From Bacillota bacterium (GTDB lineage: Bacteria; Bacillota; Clostridia; Acetivibrionales; DTU013): a stretch of 37,643 nucleotides of DNA. How positions within the stretch are numbered: position 1 is the first letter of the stretch; each line of letters begins with the position of its first letter. Made by a program: the position numbers and the translations under genes. Below are positions 1-8,175 of this stretch, one piece after another. The notes under the pieces are model-generated. The model searched no databases and was not told the origin of the DNA. It saw nothing but the letters and a program-made list of their open reading frames with translations. The stretch covers positions 1 to 37,643 of the forward strand of contig JAEYOM010000097.1 of NCBI GenBank assembly GCA_023411715.1. The letters are read 5' to 3'.

Positions 1-120
1 GTCACATTTGTGATTTAGGCTTCCACCCCAATTTGTATTTTATTTATGTAATTGTCTACGCTCATACAGGCAAATGACTGTTTCTGACATTTTGGCAATA
101 GAACGCGACCATTTTTTCCC

Positions 121-152
121 TTGACAATATATTCTAAATGCCATAGTATAAT
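121..152 (+). promoter_or_regulatory. Candidate sigma-A promoter of the MFS/padR pair
   Basis: A perfect TTGACA at 121-126 is followed by two overlapping -10 candidates: TAGTAT at 144-149 (17-bp spacer) and TATAAT at 147-152 (20-bp spacer). The start codon of the exporter lies about 70 bases downstream. The -10 region overlaps the first copy of a 14-bp repeat, so a repressor bound there would block initiation. Confidence 0.6.
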
Positions 153-188
153 TATTATAGTATAATTATTATAGTCTAATTATACTAT
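143..188. repeat. Triple 14-bp tandem repeat with inverted repeat; probable PadR operator
   Basis: Three tandem 14-bp units start at 143, 157 and 171. The first two are identical (ATAGTATAATTATT) and the third has two changes. The reverse complement of the unit's first 12 bases recurs at 177-188, so the block is both a direct and an inverted repeat. It covers the -10 region of the exporter promoter. PadR-type regulators commonly repress their own operon from AT-rich palindromes, so autoregulation by the downstream padR gene is the natural inference. Confidence 0.55.
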
Positions 189-218
189 TATATTTGTACT
201 AATAAGGAGGTAAAGAAA

Positions 219-1808
219 TTGAACGAGAAAAATGAAAGAAGCCGCATAGGCTTGGTCATTGCGGGATTATTGCTTGGAATTATCATTTCCGCTATGGACA
301 ACACAATCGTATCCACCGCCATGGGGAGCATTATTGCGGACATCGGCGGCATGAGCAAATTTATATGGGTTTCCTCAGCCTACCTCATAGCGAGTGTGGC
401 CGGGATGCCTATATACGGAAAGCTATCAGACATGTATGGACGTAAATTCTTCTTTGTCGGGGGGCTTCTCCTGTTTATCGGGGGCTCGGCCCTGTGCGGT
501 TTATCAAAAAGCATGGAGCAGCTGATCTTCTCACGGGCTTTGCAGGGATTGGGCGGCGGAGCCATCATGCCCATTGCGTTTACAATCATTTTTGATATCA
601 TACCGTCCGAACAAAGGGGTAAGATATCCGGATTGTTTGGAGCAGCTTTCGGCGTTTCAAGTATTTTTGGCCCACTGCTCGGTTCCTTCCTGTCCCAGTA
701 CGTGACATGGCGCCTGGTATTTTTCGTGAATGTACCCATTGGCATAATGTCCATACTGCTTCTTCTTAAATACTATTGCGAGTCTCATAGCCATCCCAAA
801 CAGAAAATTGACTGGATTGGTGCCGCGTTGCTGGTATTTTCCGTCACAAGCCTGATGTTTGCGCTAGAAATGGGCGGCAAGAATTTTAGTTGGGTATCGG
901 TTCCCATTATCTTGCTTTTTTCGCTTTTTGCATGTTGTATTGCAGCTTTTCTGATTGTTGAAGAAAAAGTATCGGAGCCCATCGTGCCTTTGGATCTGTT
1001 CAAGATCCGTTTGTTCGCGAGCAGTCAGATTGTCGCTTTCTTCTATGGCACTGTTTTCATCACCGCCATCGTATTTATACCGATTTTTGTGCAGGGTGTA
1101 TTCGGCGGAACCGCCACAAATTCGGGCCTGATCCTGATGCCTATGATGCTGGCAAGTGTAGTTGGAAGCCAAATCGGCGGAATGCTGGCATCAAAGCTGT
1201 CCTACAAAAGCATGATGATAGGATCGGTTCTGCTGCTTATACTGGGTTTTACCCTAATGGGCTCCATGACAACTGATTCCACGAGATGGCAGATGGTTCT
1301 ATTCATGATTATCACGGGAATCGGAGTGGGTACCTCTTTCTCTGTTCTGACAATGAGTACGCTGGACGGTATGCCATTCAACAGAATGGGCTCCGCCAAT
1401 TCATCGCTTACATTCTTCAGATCTGTAGGGATGACTTTGGGCGTGACTATTTTTGGAACTATACAGAACAATATCATGCAAACCGGGTTTATAAGCAATA
1501 TTGCGGGTTTTTCCAAATTCGACCTCAAACTTGACGCCAGAGCGTTACTTCAGCCGCAGGTCAGGCAGCATATCCCCGAAAATATCCTTACACAGATGAC
1601 CGGTATTCTGTCCGATTCGATTACAAAGGTCTTCATGTGGGCACTTGTTTCATTGACGTTAGCTTTTATATTTATTATCATTATGGGTAATAAAAGATAT
1701 ATTATGGCAAAATCAGAGAAGAACGTTCTCAGAGAAGAGGTATTGCCCGATGTCTATGAAACTGGTCGTACTGGGGATTTTGATGGAGAGAAGCAGTCAT
1801 CCTTATGA
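219..1808 (+). CDS. DHA2-family (14-TM) MFS drug exporter
   Basis: Proton-coupled multidrug efflux permease of the EmrB/QacA type, in the cytoplasmic membrane. The 529 residues and hydrophobicity pattern fit a 14-helix DHA2 protein. Visible signatures are MDNTIVSTAM in helix 1 (D27), motif A GKLSDMYGRK at 67-76, motif B around RALQGLGGG at 106-114, and the antiporter motif C region GAAFGVSSIFGPLLG at 141-155. The start is TTG at 219, chosen because AAGGAGG lies 8 bases upstream. The 3' end overlaps the padR gene by 59 bases, implying co-transcription. The exported drug cannot be told from sequence. The pair seems unrelated to the sugar locus that follows. Confidence 0.93.
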   Translation: MNEKNERSRIGLVIAGLLLGIIISAMDNTIVSTAMGSIIADIGGMSKFIWVSSAYLIASVAGMPIYGKLSDMYGRKFFFVGGLLLFIGGSALCGLSKSMEQLIFSRALQGLGGGAIMPIAFTIIFDIIPSEQRGKISGLFGAAFGVSSIFGPLLGSFLSQYVTWRLVFFVNVPIGIMSILLLLKYYCESHSHPKQKIDWIGAALLVFSVTSLMFALEMGGKNFSWVSVPIILLFSLFACCIAAFLIVEEKVSEPIVPLDLFKIRLFASSQIVAFFYGTVFITAIVFIPIFVQGVFGGTATNSGLILMPMMLASVVGSQIGGMLASKLSYKSMMIGSVLLLILGFTLMGSMTTDSTRWQMVLFMIITGIGVGTSFSVLTMSTLDGMPFNRMGSANSSLTFFRSVGMTLGVTIFGTIQNNIMQTGFISNIAGFSKFDLKLDARALLQPQVRQHIPENILTQMTGILSDSITKVFMWALVSLTLAFIFIIIMGNKRYIMAKSEKNVLREEVLPDVYETGRTGDFDGEKQSSL

Positions 1809-2316
1809 GATGCAGCAATTTATCAAGCAAAGGGAAATGGACCAGTATATAAAAATGCAAAAAGGTTCCCTTTACTATACGATCAACCAGCTGGAAAACA
1901 ACGGGTTTGTCGAGGTGGAAAGCGTCGTTCGCGACACCAACCACCCCGACAAAACCATTTACAGGATTACGGAAACTGGCCGCAAAGAATTCCACGACCT
2001 TTTGCTGCAGCAACTGCTGCAACCGGAGAGGGTCTTTAATCCGATTCATGAAACCACTGCATTTATCAGGCATTTGGAAAAGGATGAACTGATAGAGGCG
2101 CTGAAAGCCAAAATTAACTCGGCTGAAAAAGAGCTTTCCTACGTTATAAACTCCTATAAAAAAAATGAGACCGGTATTCCCAAATATGGCCTTTATATCA
2201 TGGCCAGCGGGATCGAATTCATGAGAATCGAGATCGCCATGCTGAAAAATCTTCTTACCGATGTTGAAAATGGAAGCATCAACAAAAAAGAGAAGTTGGA
2301 GCATTTCCGGATATAA
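1750..2316 (+). CDS. PadR-family transcriptional regulator
   Basis: Ligand-responsive winged-helix repressor. The N-terminal part shows the PadR pattern: LVVLGILMERSSHPYEM, then KGSLYYTINQLENNGFVE (recognition helix and wing) and TIYRITETGRKEF, at about residues 5-78. The C-terminal half (about 90-180) is a longer helical region like the Vir_C-type dimerisation part of larger PadR proteins. Length is 188 residues, typical of the larger subfamily. It starts inside the exporter gene (59-base overlap) behind GAAGAGG. The obvious target is its own promoter with the 14-bp repeats at 143-188. The inducer is unknown. Confidence 0.88.
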   Translation: MSMKLVVLGILMERSSHPYEMQQFIKQREMDQYIKMQKGSLYYTINQLENNGFVEVESVVRDTNHPDKTIYRITETGRKEFHDLLLQQLLQPERVFNPIHETTAFIRHLEKDELIEALKAKINSAEKELSYVINSYKKNETGIPKYGLYIMASGIEFMRIEIAMLKNLLTDVENGSINKKEKLEHFRI

Positions 2317-2383
2317 ATATTAGGTGTCGCAATCAATCAGGCCATTGCCGCTTATTATGTTTATATTCCATTCAACCTAATAT
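2317..2383. repeat. 9-bp inverted repeat between padR and the xylF remnant
   Basis: ATATTAGGT at 2317-2325 and its exact reverse complement at 2375-2383 are separated by 49 bases. The arms coincide with the end of padR and with the last codons of the xylF fragment, where its 3' end stops matching the intact copy. No T-run makes it a convincing terminator. It could be a junction left by rearrangement or a chance AT-rich match. Confidence 0.3.
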
Positions 2384-2937
2384 ACGTTTGCATATACCTG
2401 CTCAGCCGTGAAAAAGCCGTCCTTTATTACCGTATCATCGATATTATCCTTTGTAACGAGCTGCGGCTGATAAATCCTGCAGCGGATATTATTTTCCCCG
2501 TCCGACATGACTTCATAGGGGCCTATGTCTTCGTCGGCGGCCATTTTTACGGAAATCTCAGCTGCTCCTTCCGCAAGGATATTAATAGGCTTGTAAACTG
2601 TCGAGCCCTGTGTCCCTTCGACTATTCTCCGGCAGGCGCCCAGTTCCGAGTCCTGCCCTATAACAAATACCTTCCCCGCAAGCCTGTTTTCGCTCAAAGC
2701 GGTTATCACGCCCTCCGCAATCTGATCATTCGCCGCAATGATCGCATCTATCTTCTGACCGCTGTTTAGGATCTTACTTACATAGTCATATGAGACCTCG
2801 TCACGCCAGGCGTCTATCCAGGCCTCTCCTACAACATTTATATCGCCTTTGTCAATAAACGGCTTAAGGATGTTATAATATCCGTCGTTGAGCATGAAGG
2901 AATTGTCGTCCCTTTGCGAGACGATCAGAATTAGATA
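2377..2937 (-). pseudogene. 5'-truncated XylF-like sugar-binding protein gene
   Basis: Encodes only the C-terminal half of a periplasmic-type sugar-binding protein closely matching the intact lipoprotein at 32093-33115, including the SQRDDNSFMLNDGYY, AANDQIAEG and GTQGSTVYKPIN segments. The first half, with signal peptide, lipobox Cys and N-terminal ligand-binding lobe, is missing, so the product could be neither exported nor bind ligand. Homology stops at about 2937, exactly where an IS110 transposase fragment begins on the other strand. The open frame continues to 2973 only through that foreign DNA. The remaining codons have no stop or frameshift, so the truncation looks fairly recent. Confidence 0.88.
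2386..2937. repeat. Long direct repeat, copy A (xylF 3' segment)
   Basis: This stretch aligns without gaps to 32102-32653 in the same orientation. By eye I count roughly 32 differences over the first 535 bases, about 94% identity. The two copies lie 29.7 kb apart and bracket the whole carbohydrate locus. Confidence 0.9.
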
Positions 2938-3033
2938 AACGTGAGCCGATTCTCGCATCCCAAGCAGATTCAAAAGCTGGCGGGATTAAGCCCGAAAGAG
3001 AACAGTTCCGGAAAGCACAAGGGCGAAGCAACC
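2938..3033 (+). mobile_element. IS110-family transposase remnant
   Basis: On the plus strand the frame through 2941 reads VSRFSHPKQIQKLAGLSP then KENSSGKHKG. This is the conserved transposase_20 segment (RFxxPxqiqklaGL, then SSGkhkG) of IS110/IS116/IS902 transposases. Only about 31 residues survive. A stop (TAG at 2932-2934) lies upstream, and after 3033 the sequence runs into the 3' end of the GH38-like gene. The left edge coincides with the break in the xylF copy, so the element or its deletion truncated that gene. No complete element or RuvC-like DEDD domain remains. Confidence 0.75.
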
Positions 3034-3042
3034 ATATATACC

Positions 3043-5466
3043 TCATTCTACCACATCTTTCAATATTCTGTTTGCAGGTCCCAGCCGCAGGCTCTTTATT
3101 TCATGCATTCCAAACCCTATTTGCAGGCCGGACGTATCCGCCGTACGGCGTCCCAGTATATCGACTTCCTCGCAGACCTTTGCAAACCCGCTGGTCAAAT
3201 CTAGCATTCCGGGTTTTCCCTCATATTCATAAAATCTGGCGATTACACTGCCGTTCTCCGGATAAATAGCGCTCAATACCACATTATCGGTAGCACTGAT
3301 ATCCGCGAATGCTACAGTACCGTCAAATTTACCTTCGCCGGCCTTCTTCATCTCATATGTGGTAAAAGGGAACTGGTATTCAATCGCTTTTTTATGAATG
3401 CCAGCCTTTTCCCGGTCTCCGCAGAACGGGTATATGGAAAACTCATGAGTATACGTTCCGTACAGATATCTGCTTCCCCAGACGTATTCATTTGCATATT
3501 CCAAAGGAATCGAAAATCCGTCTTCCTCTCGTACGGAACACATTGCGCCCCTGTTAAAGTAAGCAATACCGACATTGCTGTCCGATATGGCAGTCCAATA
3601 GTTGCCCTGTACGTATTTTTCGTCCACAGTTGCAACAAGAAAAGGAAGGTCTCTCAGGCCTGTAGCTTTCCGGGAAATGCACGGTTTTAATATAAACCTC
3701 AGCTTATCCTCATGTACAAACCCATTTGTATTTTCCTCAAATTTCTCAAATCTGCCCGCGGTTCCTATTTTTTCACCGTGGTGTAAAAATGTTACCCTGC
3801 AGTCGATCCTCTCCTTCGTATTATTCAGGAACAATTCAAAGTTATATGCCACGCCCCCGATCTGACCGACCTGAACCGCCGATGCATTTGCTCCTGAACA
3901 GCTGACGACCCACTGCCCCTTTGATGCGCAGTCTTTCCCGTTTATCATACCGCGGAACAAGCTCCCGGTTTCACTTTTTACATATTCCAGATCGGTTCCG
4001 GCTTCTTTTATATAACATATTCCATTTTCATTCAGCTTTATTTCAAAGCTTCCGTTTGAAAGAATCCCCTGTGTGCTATCATATACCGCCGATATCCGCC
4101 TATCCTCGACAATATCGGAGGGTATGACGGAATAGCAGTTGGCGGAAACCGGCCCGACCTCGGCCTCGAAGCTGATAATTGCTCTTGTGATTCCGTCCTG
4201 TCTTGTATCGAGACATTTAATATCAAACGGAATGCTCCCGCCTTTGTGTATTACCTTGAACCAGCGTGCCGCTTTTCCGCGGTCAAGCCTTATCTCGGTG
4301 GAGACTTCCTGTTTTGACCTCCAGGATAGAGGGTTGAAAACTATCAGGTTATGGGTGTTTTCCGTTTTAAAGAGACCGGAGATAAAACGCAGCGATTCAT
4401 CCAAGACCTTTTTGGAGCCTTCAATGGCTTGCGGCAAATACTGGGCTTCATCGTTTAAAAGCCCACATATTTGGATATCGTGGTGCTGAGTTATCAAAAG
4501 ATTTTTCCATGCGGTTTCCAGCTCAGGCTGCATGCTGCGCCCTCCTGTAAGGACTGCCGCAGCATTGGCCCTTTCAGCGATTCCTATCGATGTCTCCGCC
4601 AGGCGGCAGTCGTTGAATATCTTGTTTCCGCAATATCCCCAGGGCATTCTGACCTTAAACTCATTTGCAGTTGGAGTAAATTCTGCTGAAGGCTTTTCAT
4701 AGATTTCAGGAAGGTCTTCAAGGATCACCCATCTGTAATCCGGATTTTTTTCAGTATGCTCCACGAGCTTTTCACATCTGAGTACAATATCGTCATAGCG
4801 GGATGCAAGCAGCGGTTCAATATCCTTGAATTTTTCGATAAATTGTTCAAGGGATTGATCTGTCATATCCGGCCATCTGGTAAGCACCCAGTTGTCGAAT
4901 GTGGTAATGGCGAATTGAGCCCCCTCGCCGTCATACGTAGGTATGGCGGGAATCCTTGTACAGTCTTCACCTTTCCACCATCCGTACGGTTGATCATACG
5001 TAGGGTTATAACCATACATCATGAAATGGGTCCGCATTATGGCGCCTTTATACCCGGCTTGCTTTATAAGCTGTGGGATCTGGCTGTGCAAAGCATGTTC
5101 ACTGATCGCATAAATTGGCGGAGTAGTCTCGAAATATTTCAGATTGGTCCGTATGGCGTAAACCAACTGTCTGACATTCGATTCTTCATTGATAAATACG
5201 GATAACGGCTGGCCATATGTCGACGAACCTATCCCGAACCTACCCTTGAATTTATTCAGAATTTCTTTTATAGCTTCAATGATCTCCGGATCCTCTTGCG
5301 AATATTTATCATACGCAAAAGATTCGTTATCGAGACCGATCTTGAATTTCGGATATTTCTCTAGCCAGGCTACCGCGCTCTCTATTCTCTCCTTAAAATG
5401 GGGACCCCATAAAATGTAGCCCCCATGATCATACGATAAAAGATACAATTTTTTTCTTTCTGGCAC
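3043..5466 (-). CDS. GH38-like glycoside hydrolase (alpha-mannosidase superfamily), atypical active site
   Basis: 807 residues with no signal peptide, so probably cytoplasmic. The fold assignment comes from GH38 landmarks: an N-terminal beta-strand ending in SYDHGGY (11-17), FGIGSSTYGQPLSVFINEESNVRQL (split here: FGIG at 77-80, EES-x-VRQL at 94-101), PQLIKQAGY (131-139), and the helix-bundle motif QHHDIQICG (327-335), followed by a beta-rich C-terminal half. The usual HxD metal pair is replaced by H14-G-G, and the nucleophile Asp position holds S122 beside E123-H124. The 328-330 HHD is kept. The start is GTG behind GGAGGAAT. It is the last gene of the sugar-acid operon, 49 bases after the mannonate dehydratase gene. 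It shares these unusual motifs with the second GH38-like protein at 13154-15688. The substrate is unknown; alpha-mannoside is only the family default. Confidence 0.8.
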   Translation of the reverse strand: MPERKKLYLLSYDHGGYILWGPHFKERIESAVAWLEKYPKFKIGLDNESFAYDKYSQEDPEIIEAIKEILNKFKGRFGIGSSTYGQPLSVFINEESNVRQLVYAIRTNLKYFETTPPIYAISEHALHSQIPQLIKQAGYKGAIMRTHFMMYGYNPTYDQPYGWWKGEDCTRIPAIPTYDGEGAQFAITTFDNWVLTRWPDMTDQSLEQFIEKFKDIEPLLASRYDDIVLRCEKLVEHTEKNPDYRWVILEDLPEIYEKPSAEFTPTANEFKVRMPWGYCGNKIFNDCRLAETSIGIAERANAAAVLTGGRSMQPELETAWKNLLITQHHDIQICGLLNDEAQYLPQAIEGSKKVLDESLRFISGLFKTENTHNLIVFNPLSWRSKQEVSTEIRLDRGKAARWFKVIHKGGSIPFDIKCLDTRQDGITRAIISFEAEVGPVSANCYSVIPSDIVEDRRISAVYDSTQGILSNGSFEIKLNENGICYIKEAGTDLEYVKSETGSLFRGMINGKDCASKGQWVVSCSGANASAVQVGQIGGVAYNFELFLNNTKERIDCRVTFLHHGEKIGTAGRFEKFEENTNGFVHEDKLRFILKPCISRKATGLRDLPFLVATVDEKYVQGNYWTAISDSNVGIAYFNRGAMCSVREEDGFSIPLEYANEYVWGSRYLYGTYTHEFSIYPFCGDREKAGIHKKAIEYQFPFTTYEMKKAGEGKFDGTVAFADISATDNVVLSAIYPENGSVIARFYEYEGKPGMLDLTSGFAKVCEEVDILGRRTADTSGLQIGFGMHEIKSLRLGPANRILKDVVE

Positions 5467-5515
5467 CGTAATTCCTCCAGTCGGATTTAATTAGGTTTAT
5501 TATCTGCCGTCCAGA

Positions 5516-6490
5516 TCAGATTTTCTCAACCGCCTCTATCAAGCCCTTCATATAACCGATCGCAAACAGGTTTCCGAGTATCCCGTAGCTTGGATTTGCA
5601 TTATCCTCCCCATACATCGTAGGAACATGGTCAGGGCGGATTGGTCCGTCAAAGCCCATCTCCCTGTAGCATTTCATTGCCTCGAACATATCAGTCTGTC
5701 CGTCATCGTGAAATACTTCATGGAAGTTCTCCGCATTACCCCTGACGTCCCTGAAATGAGCAAAAAATATTTTTTTCCGACTGCCGAAAAATCTGATTGT
5801 TTCGGGCACATTTTCGCCCATTGTTGCAAAACACCCCTGACACAGCGTTATTCCGTTAAATTCACTGGGGACGAGGTCGATTACCCTCCTGAAAGCGTCC
5901 GCATTTATAAGTATTCTGCCTATCCCTTTGAGGGATGGCACCGGCGGATCATCCGGATGGATAGCCAGCTTGACCTCGTACTTTTCTGCTGTCGGAACCA
6001 CGGCTTTCAAAAAGTATTCAAGGTTTGCCCATAGCTTATCCTGACTGATTTTACCTGCCCATGTAAAGGGCGCGTCCTTTACATCCTCGTTATTAAACCC
6101 GGTGGCTATAGCTTCTCCACGCGTCTTTATATCGGTGCGCGAGCGAAACCATCCGATGACAGGCATCCAGTTGTAGCATACCGTACGTATGTTCAGCCTG
6201 CTTATATTCTTCAACAGCATACAGAAGTTCTCAATTTCCTCGTCACGTCCTGGCAGACCCAACTTAACCTTGTCCAGCGGGGTAGGACCTTCCATGACAG
6301 CAACCTTTAGCCCATATTCTTCAAACCCTTCCACTTTTGCTTTTAATACATCCAGATCCCATGGTTTTGAACAACCCGGTATCTGCTCCTGCTTTGGGGC
6401 GTTTATAACCGCTTCCGTTACTCCAAGCTGCCTGGAAATAATCTTCTTATTGTCATGCCCGGGATAAAAATATGCCATTGCAAGTCTCAT
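5516..6490 (-). CDS. uxuA: D-mannonate dehydratase
   Basis: Converts D-mannonate to 2-keto-3-deoxy-D-gluconate (EC 4.2.1.8) in the cytoplasm. At 324 residues it is somewhat shorter than E. coli UxuA but keeps the family signatures: CYNWMPVIGWFRSRTD (105-120), the metal-site motifs HPDDPP (178-183), TLCQGCF (215-221) and HFRDVRG (245-251), FHEVFHDDGQTDM (256-268), and RPDHVPTMYGE (285-295) with the C-terminal AIGYMKGL. AAAAGGAGG precedes the ATG. It overlaps the upstream metallo-hydrolase gene by 4 bases (ATGA), so the two are translationally coupled. Its product is the substrate of the KDG kinase in the same operon. Confidence 0.93.
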   Translation of the reverse strand: MRLAMAYFYPGHDNKKIISRQLGVTEAVINAPKQEQIPGCSKPWDLDVLKAKVEGFEEYGLKVAVMEGPTPLDKVKLGLPGRDEEIENFCMLLKNISRLNIRTVCYNWMPVIGWFRSRTDIKTRGEAIATGFNNEDVKDAPFTWAGKISQDKLWANLEYFLKAVVPTAEKYEVKLAIHPDDPPVPSLKGIGRILINADAFRRVIDLVPSEFNGITLCQGCFATMGENVPETIRFFGSRKKIFFAHFRDVRGNAENFHEVFHDDGQTDMFEAMKCYREMGFDGPIRPDHVPTMYGEDNANPSYGILGNLFAIGYMKGLIEAVEKI

Positions 6491-7383
6491 ATACCGGTTA
6501 CCTCCTTTTGTCCCTCATCTTTTCCCGCATCAAATTCTATAGGCTCGCCTATTACAGGCGCTGTATATTTCAGCCAGGGATATTTTTTCTCCATATAATA
6601 TTCGAACCTTTCGACGTTCTCGATATTTATCGTAAACATATCATAATGGACAGGTATAACAAGCTTCACCTTCAACTGCGCCGCAAGATCCGCAGCCTCC
6701 CAGAATTGAAGATTTGACATGAAACCCCTTTTTACCCTGTCCATCTCACCGCCGTTTATAGGCAGCAATGCTATATCTATCGCATGGCTATTTAGCCATT
6801 CTTCTATTCCATGATAATATATCGTGTCTCCGGCGTGATAGATTGTAATATTATTGAATTTGATAATGAAGCCTACATACGGGTAACCTGTAACAGGATC
6901 AAAATCAAATTCATTGTGTTTTCCCGGTACCGCCTCTACTGTAAGGTCGCCCAGGCGGACATGATCCCCCACTCCTACGGAAATAATGCGGTCTTTCCCT
7001 ATGCCAAACGCGATTGCGGCAGATACTGCAGCAGGGGGTACAACCAGCTTTGCGCGCTCACTTGACTCCAGCATTGGAATGACGGTTTCAGGATCAAGGT
7101 GATCACCGTGATTGTGGCTGCAAATAATATAATCGGCATTTTTAATGTCGTGTGGGTTCACCGGGGGCGGCATCATGCGTATGTGTCTGGCCAGAGGCTT
7201 GTCTTTTGTTCTTCTCTCAAGCCGGGTTGACAGATACGGATCCAGGTAGAGAACAGTATTGTGTGACTTCACTGCGAAACCGCTCTGTCCCAGCCACCAC
7301 ATCGCCAGCTTTTCAGGTCCCGGAGCATAATTGTCGACCATCTTTAAAATATCAGGTCCGCTATATTTCATTATTTCTTCCAT
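6487..7383 (-). CDS. UlaG-like metallo-beta-lactamase-fold hydrolase, candidate sugar lactonase
   Basis: Cytoplasmic metal-dependent hydrolase of the family that includes L-ascorbate-6-phosphate lactonase UlaG. Visible are MWWLGQSGF at the N-terminus, the metal motif HNHGDHLD, an isolated GKHNEF His, YHAGDTIYY with the bridging Asp, and PVHYDMF near the C-terminus. I chose the ATG at 7383 because AGGAAG lies 6 bases upstream; a GTG at 7398 overlapping the SDR stop codon is the alternative. Its place between an SDR and mannonate dehydratase suggests it opens an aldonolactone to the free acid. That is inference, and no phosphate specificity can be read from sequence. Confidence 0.82.
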   Translation of the reverse strand: MEEIMKYSGPDILKMVDNYAPGPEKLAMWWLGQSGFAVKSHNTVLYLDPYLSTRLERRTKDKPLARHIRMMPPPVNPHDIKNADYIICSHNHGDHLDPETVIPMLESSERAKLVVPPAAVSAAIAFGIGKDRIISVGVGDHVRLGDLTVEAVPGKHNEFDFDPVTGYPYVGFIIKFNNITIYHAGDTIYYHGIEEWLNSHAIDIALLPINGGEMDRVKRGFMSNLQFWEAADLAAQLKVKLVIPVHYDMFTINIENVERFEYYMEKKYPWLKYTAPVIGEPIEFDAGKDEGQKEVTGI

Positions 7384-7394
7384 ATAATTCTTCC

Positions 7395-8165
7395 TCACTG
7401 ACGCAGCAGGAAACCACCGTCGGCGACTATTGTGGAACCTGTTATATATCTTGCAGCCTCAGAGGCCAAAAAGGCTACAACCTCAGCTATATCATCCGAT
7501 TCGCCGACTCTGCCGAGCGGTATTTTAGGCAAAAGCCTCTCGATAACTTCGGCGTTAAAATGGCTGTTCATATCCGTAGCTATGGCTCCGGGAGCTACAC
7601 TGTTTACCCGTATACCTTCCTTTGCAAGATCCACTGCAAGGCATCTCATCAACGCTTCGAGCGCGGCCTTGGTGGATGAATAAAAAGCTTGGCTGGGCAG
7701 CGGGGCAATTGCATTTATGGATGTTACTACAATAATGCTGCCTCCCCTTTTCTGAATTATCATCTGTTTTGCAGCATTTTGTAGAAAATATATTGCACCC
7801 CTTAGATTTGTGTTGAAGATACGGTCGATATCCTCGGGTAATGTATCAATAAAGCGCTTCATGACCGTCACACCGGCATTGTTGACAAATATATCCACCC
7901 CTCCGAATTGGGGTACGATTTTTTGCATAAGGTCATCAATCTGCTCTTTTGAAGTAACATCTACGGATACCGTCTTTACCCTTCTCCCCATTTTTTCTAT
8001 TTCCAGAGCGACTTCATCCAACTGGTTTTTATTCCGGGCTGCAAGTACAATATCCGCCCCCTGTCCTGCCAATTCAAGCGCGATACCCTTTCCTATACCT
8101 TTACTTGCCCCGGTTACCACTGCAATTTTTCCCTGAAGTGCACCTAAATTTGAATTGCCCATCAT
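7395..8165 (-). CDS. Short-chain dehydrogenase/reductase, probably sugar or sugar-acid specific
   Basis: NAD(P)-dependent classical SDR. It shows the Rossmann glycine motif TGASKGIG, NNAG after beta-4, the catalytic Ser-Tyr-Lys set (SINAIAP; Y and K in FYSSTKAAL) and a C-terminal ITGSTIVADGGF typical of the FabG/KduD/gluconate-5-dehydrogenase group. The start is ATG at 8165, preceded by GGTGAAGGGAGAG and 10 bases after the kdgK stop; an in-frame upstream ATG would lie inside kdgK without a better ribosome site. Two roles fit: fructuronate-to-mannonate reduction (UxuB-like, YjmF type), or aldose oxidation to a lactone that the next gene's product would open. I favour the second because no hexuronate isomerase is present in the window. 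Confidence 0.85.
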   Translation of the reverse strand: MMGNSNLGALQGKIAVVTGASKGIGKGIALELAGQGADIVLAARNKNQLDEVALEIEKMGRRVKTVSVDVTSKEQIDDLMQKIVPQFGGVDIFVNNAGVTVMKRFIDTLPEDIDRIFNTNLRGAIYFLQNAAKQMIIQKRGGSIIVVTSINAIAPLPSQAFYSSTKAALEALMRCLAVDLAKEGIRVNSVAPGAIATDMNSHFNAEVIERLLPKIPLGRVGESDDIAEVVAFLASEAARYITGSTIVADGGFLLRQ

Positions 8166-8175
8166 ATCTCTCCCT

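Noticed and set aside
2377..2973. Functional small xylF paralog
   Set aside because: It lacks the signal peptide and the whole first lobe, and its apparent start lies in foreign DNA.
2941..3204. Complete plus-strand gene from GTG 2941
   Set aside because: Only the first 31 codons resemble an IS110 transposase; the rest is antisense to the GH38-like gene.
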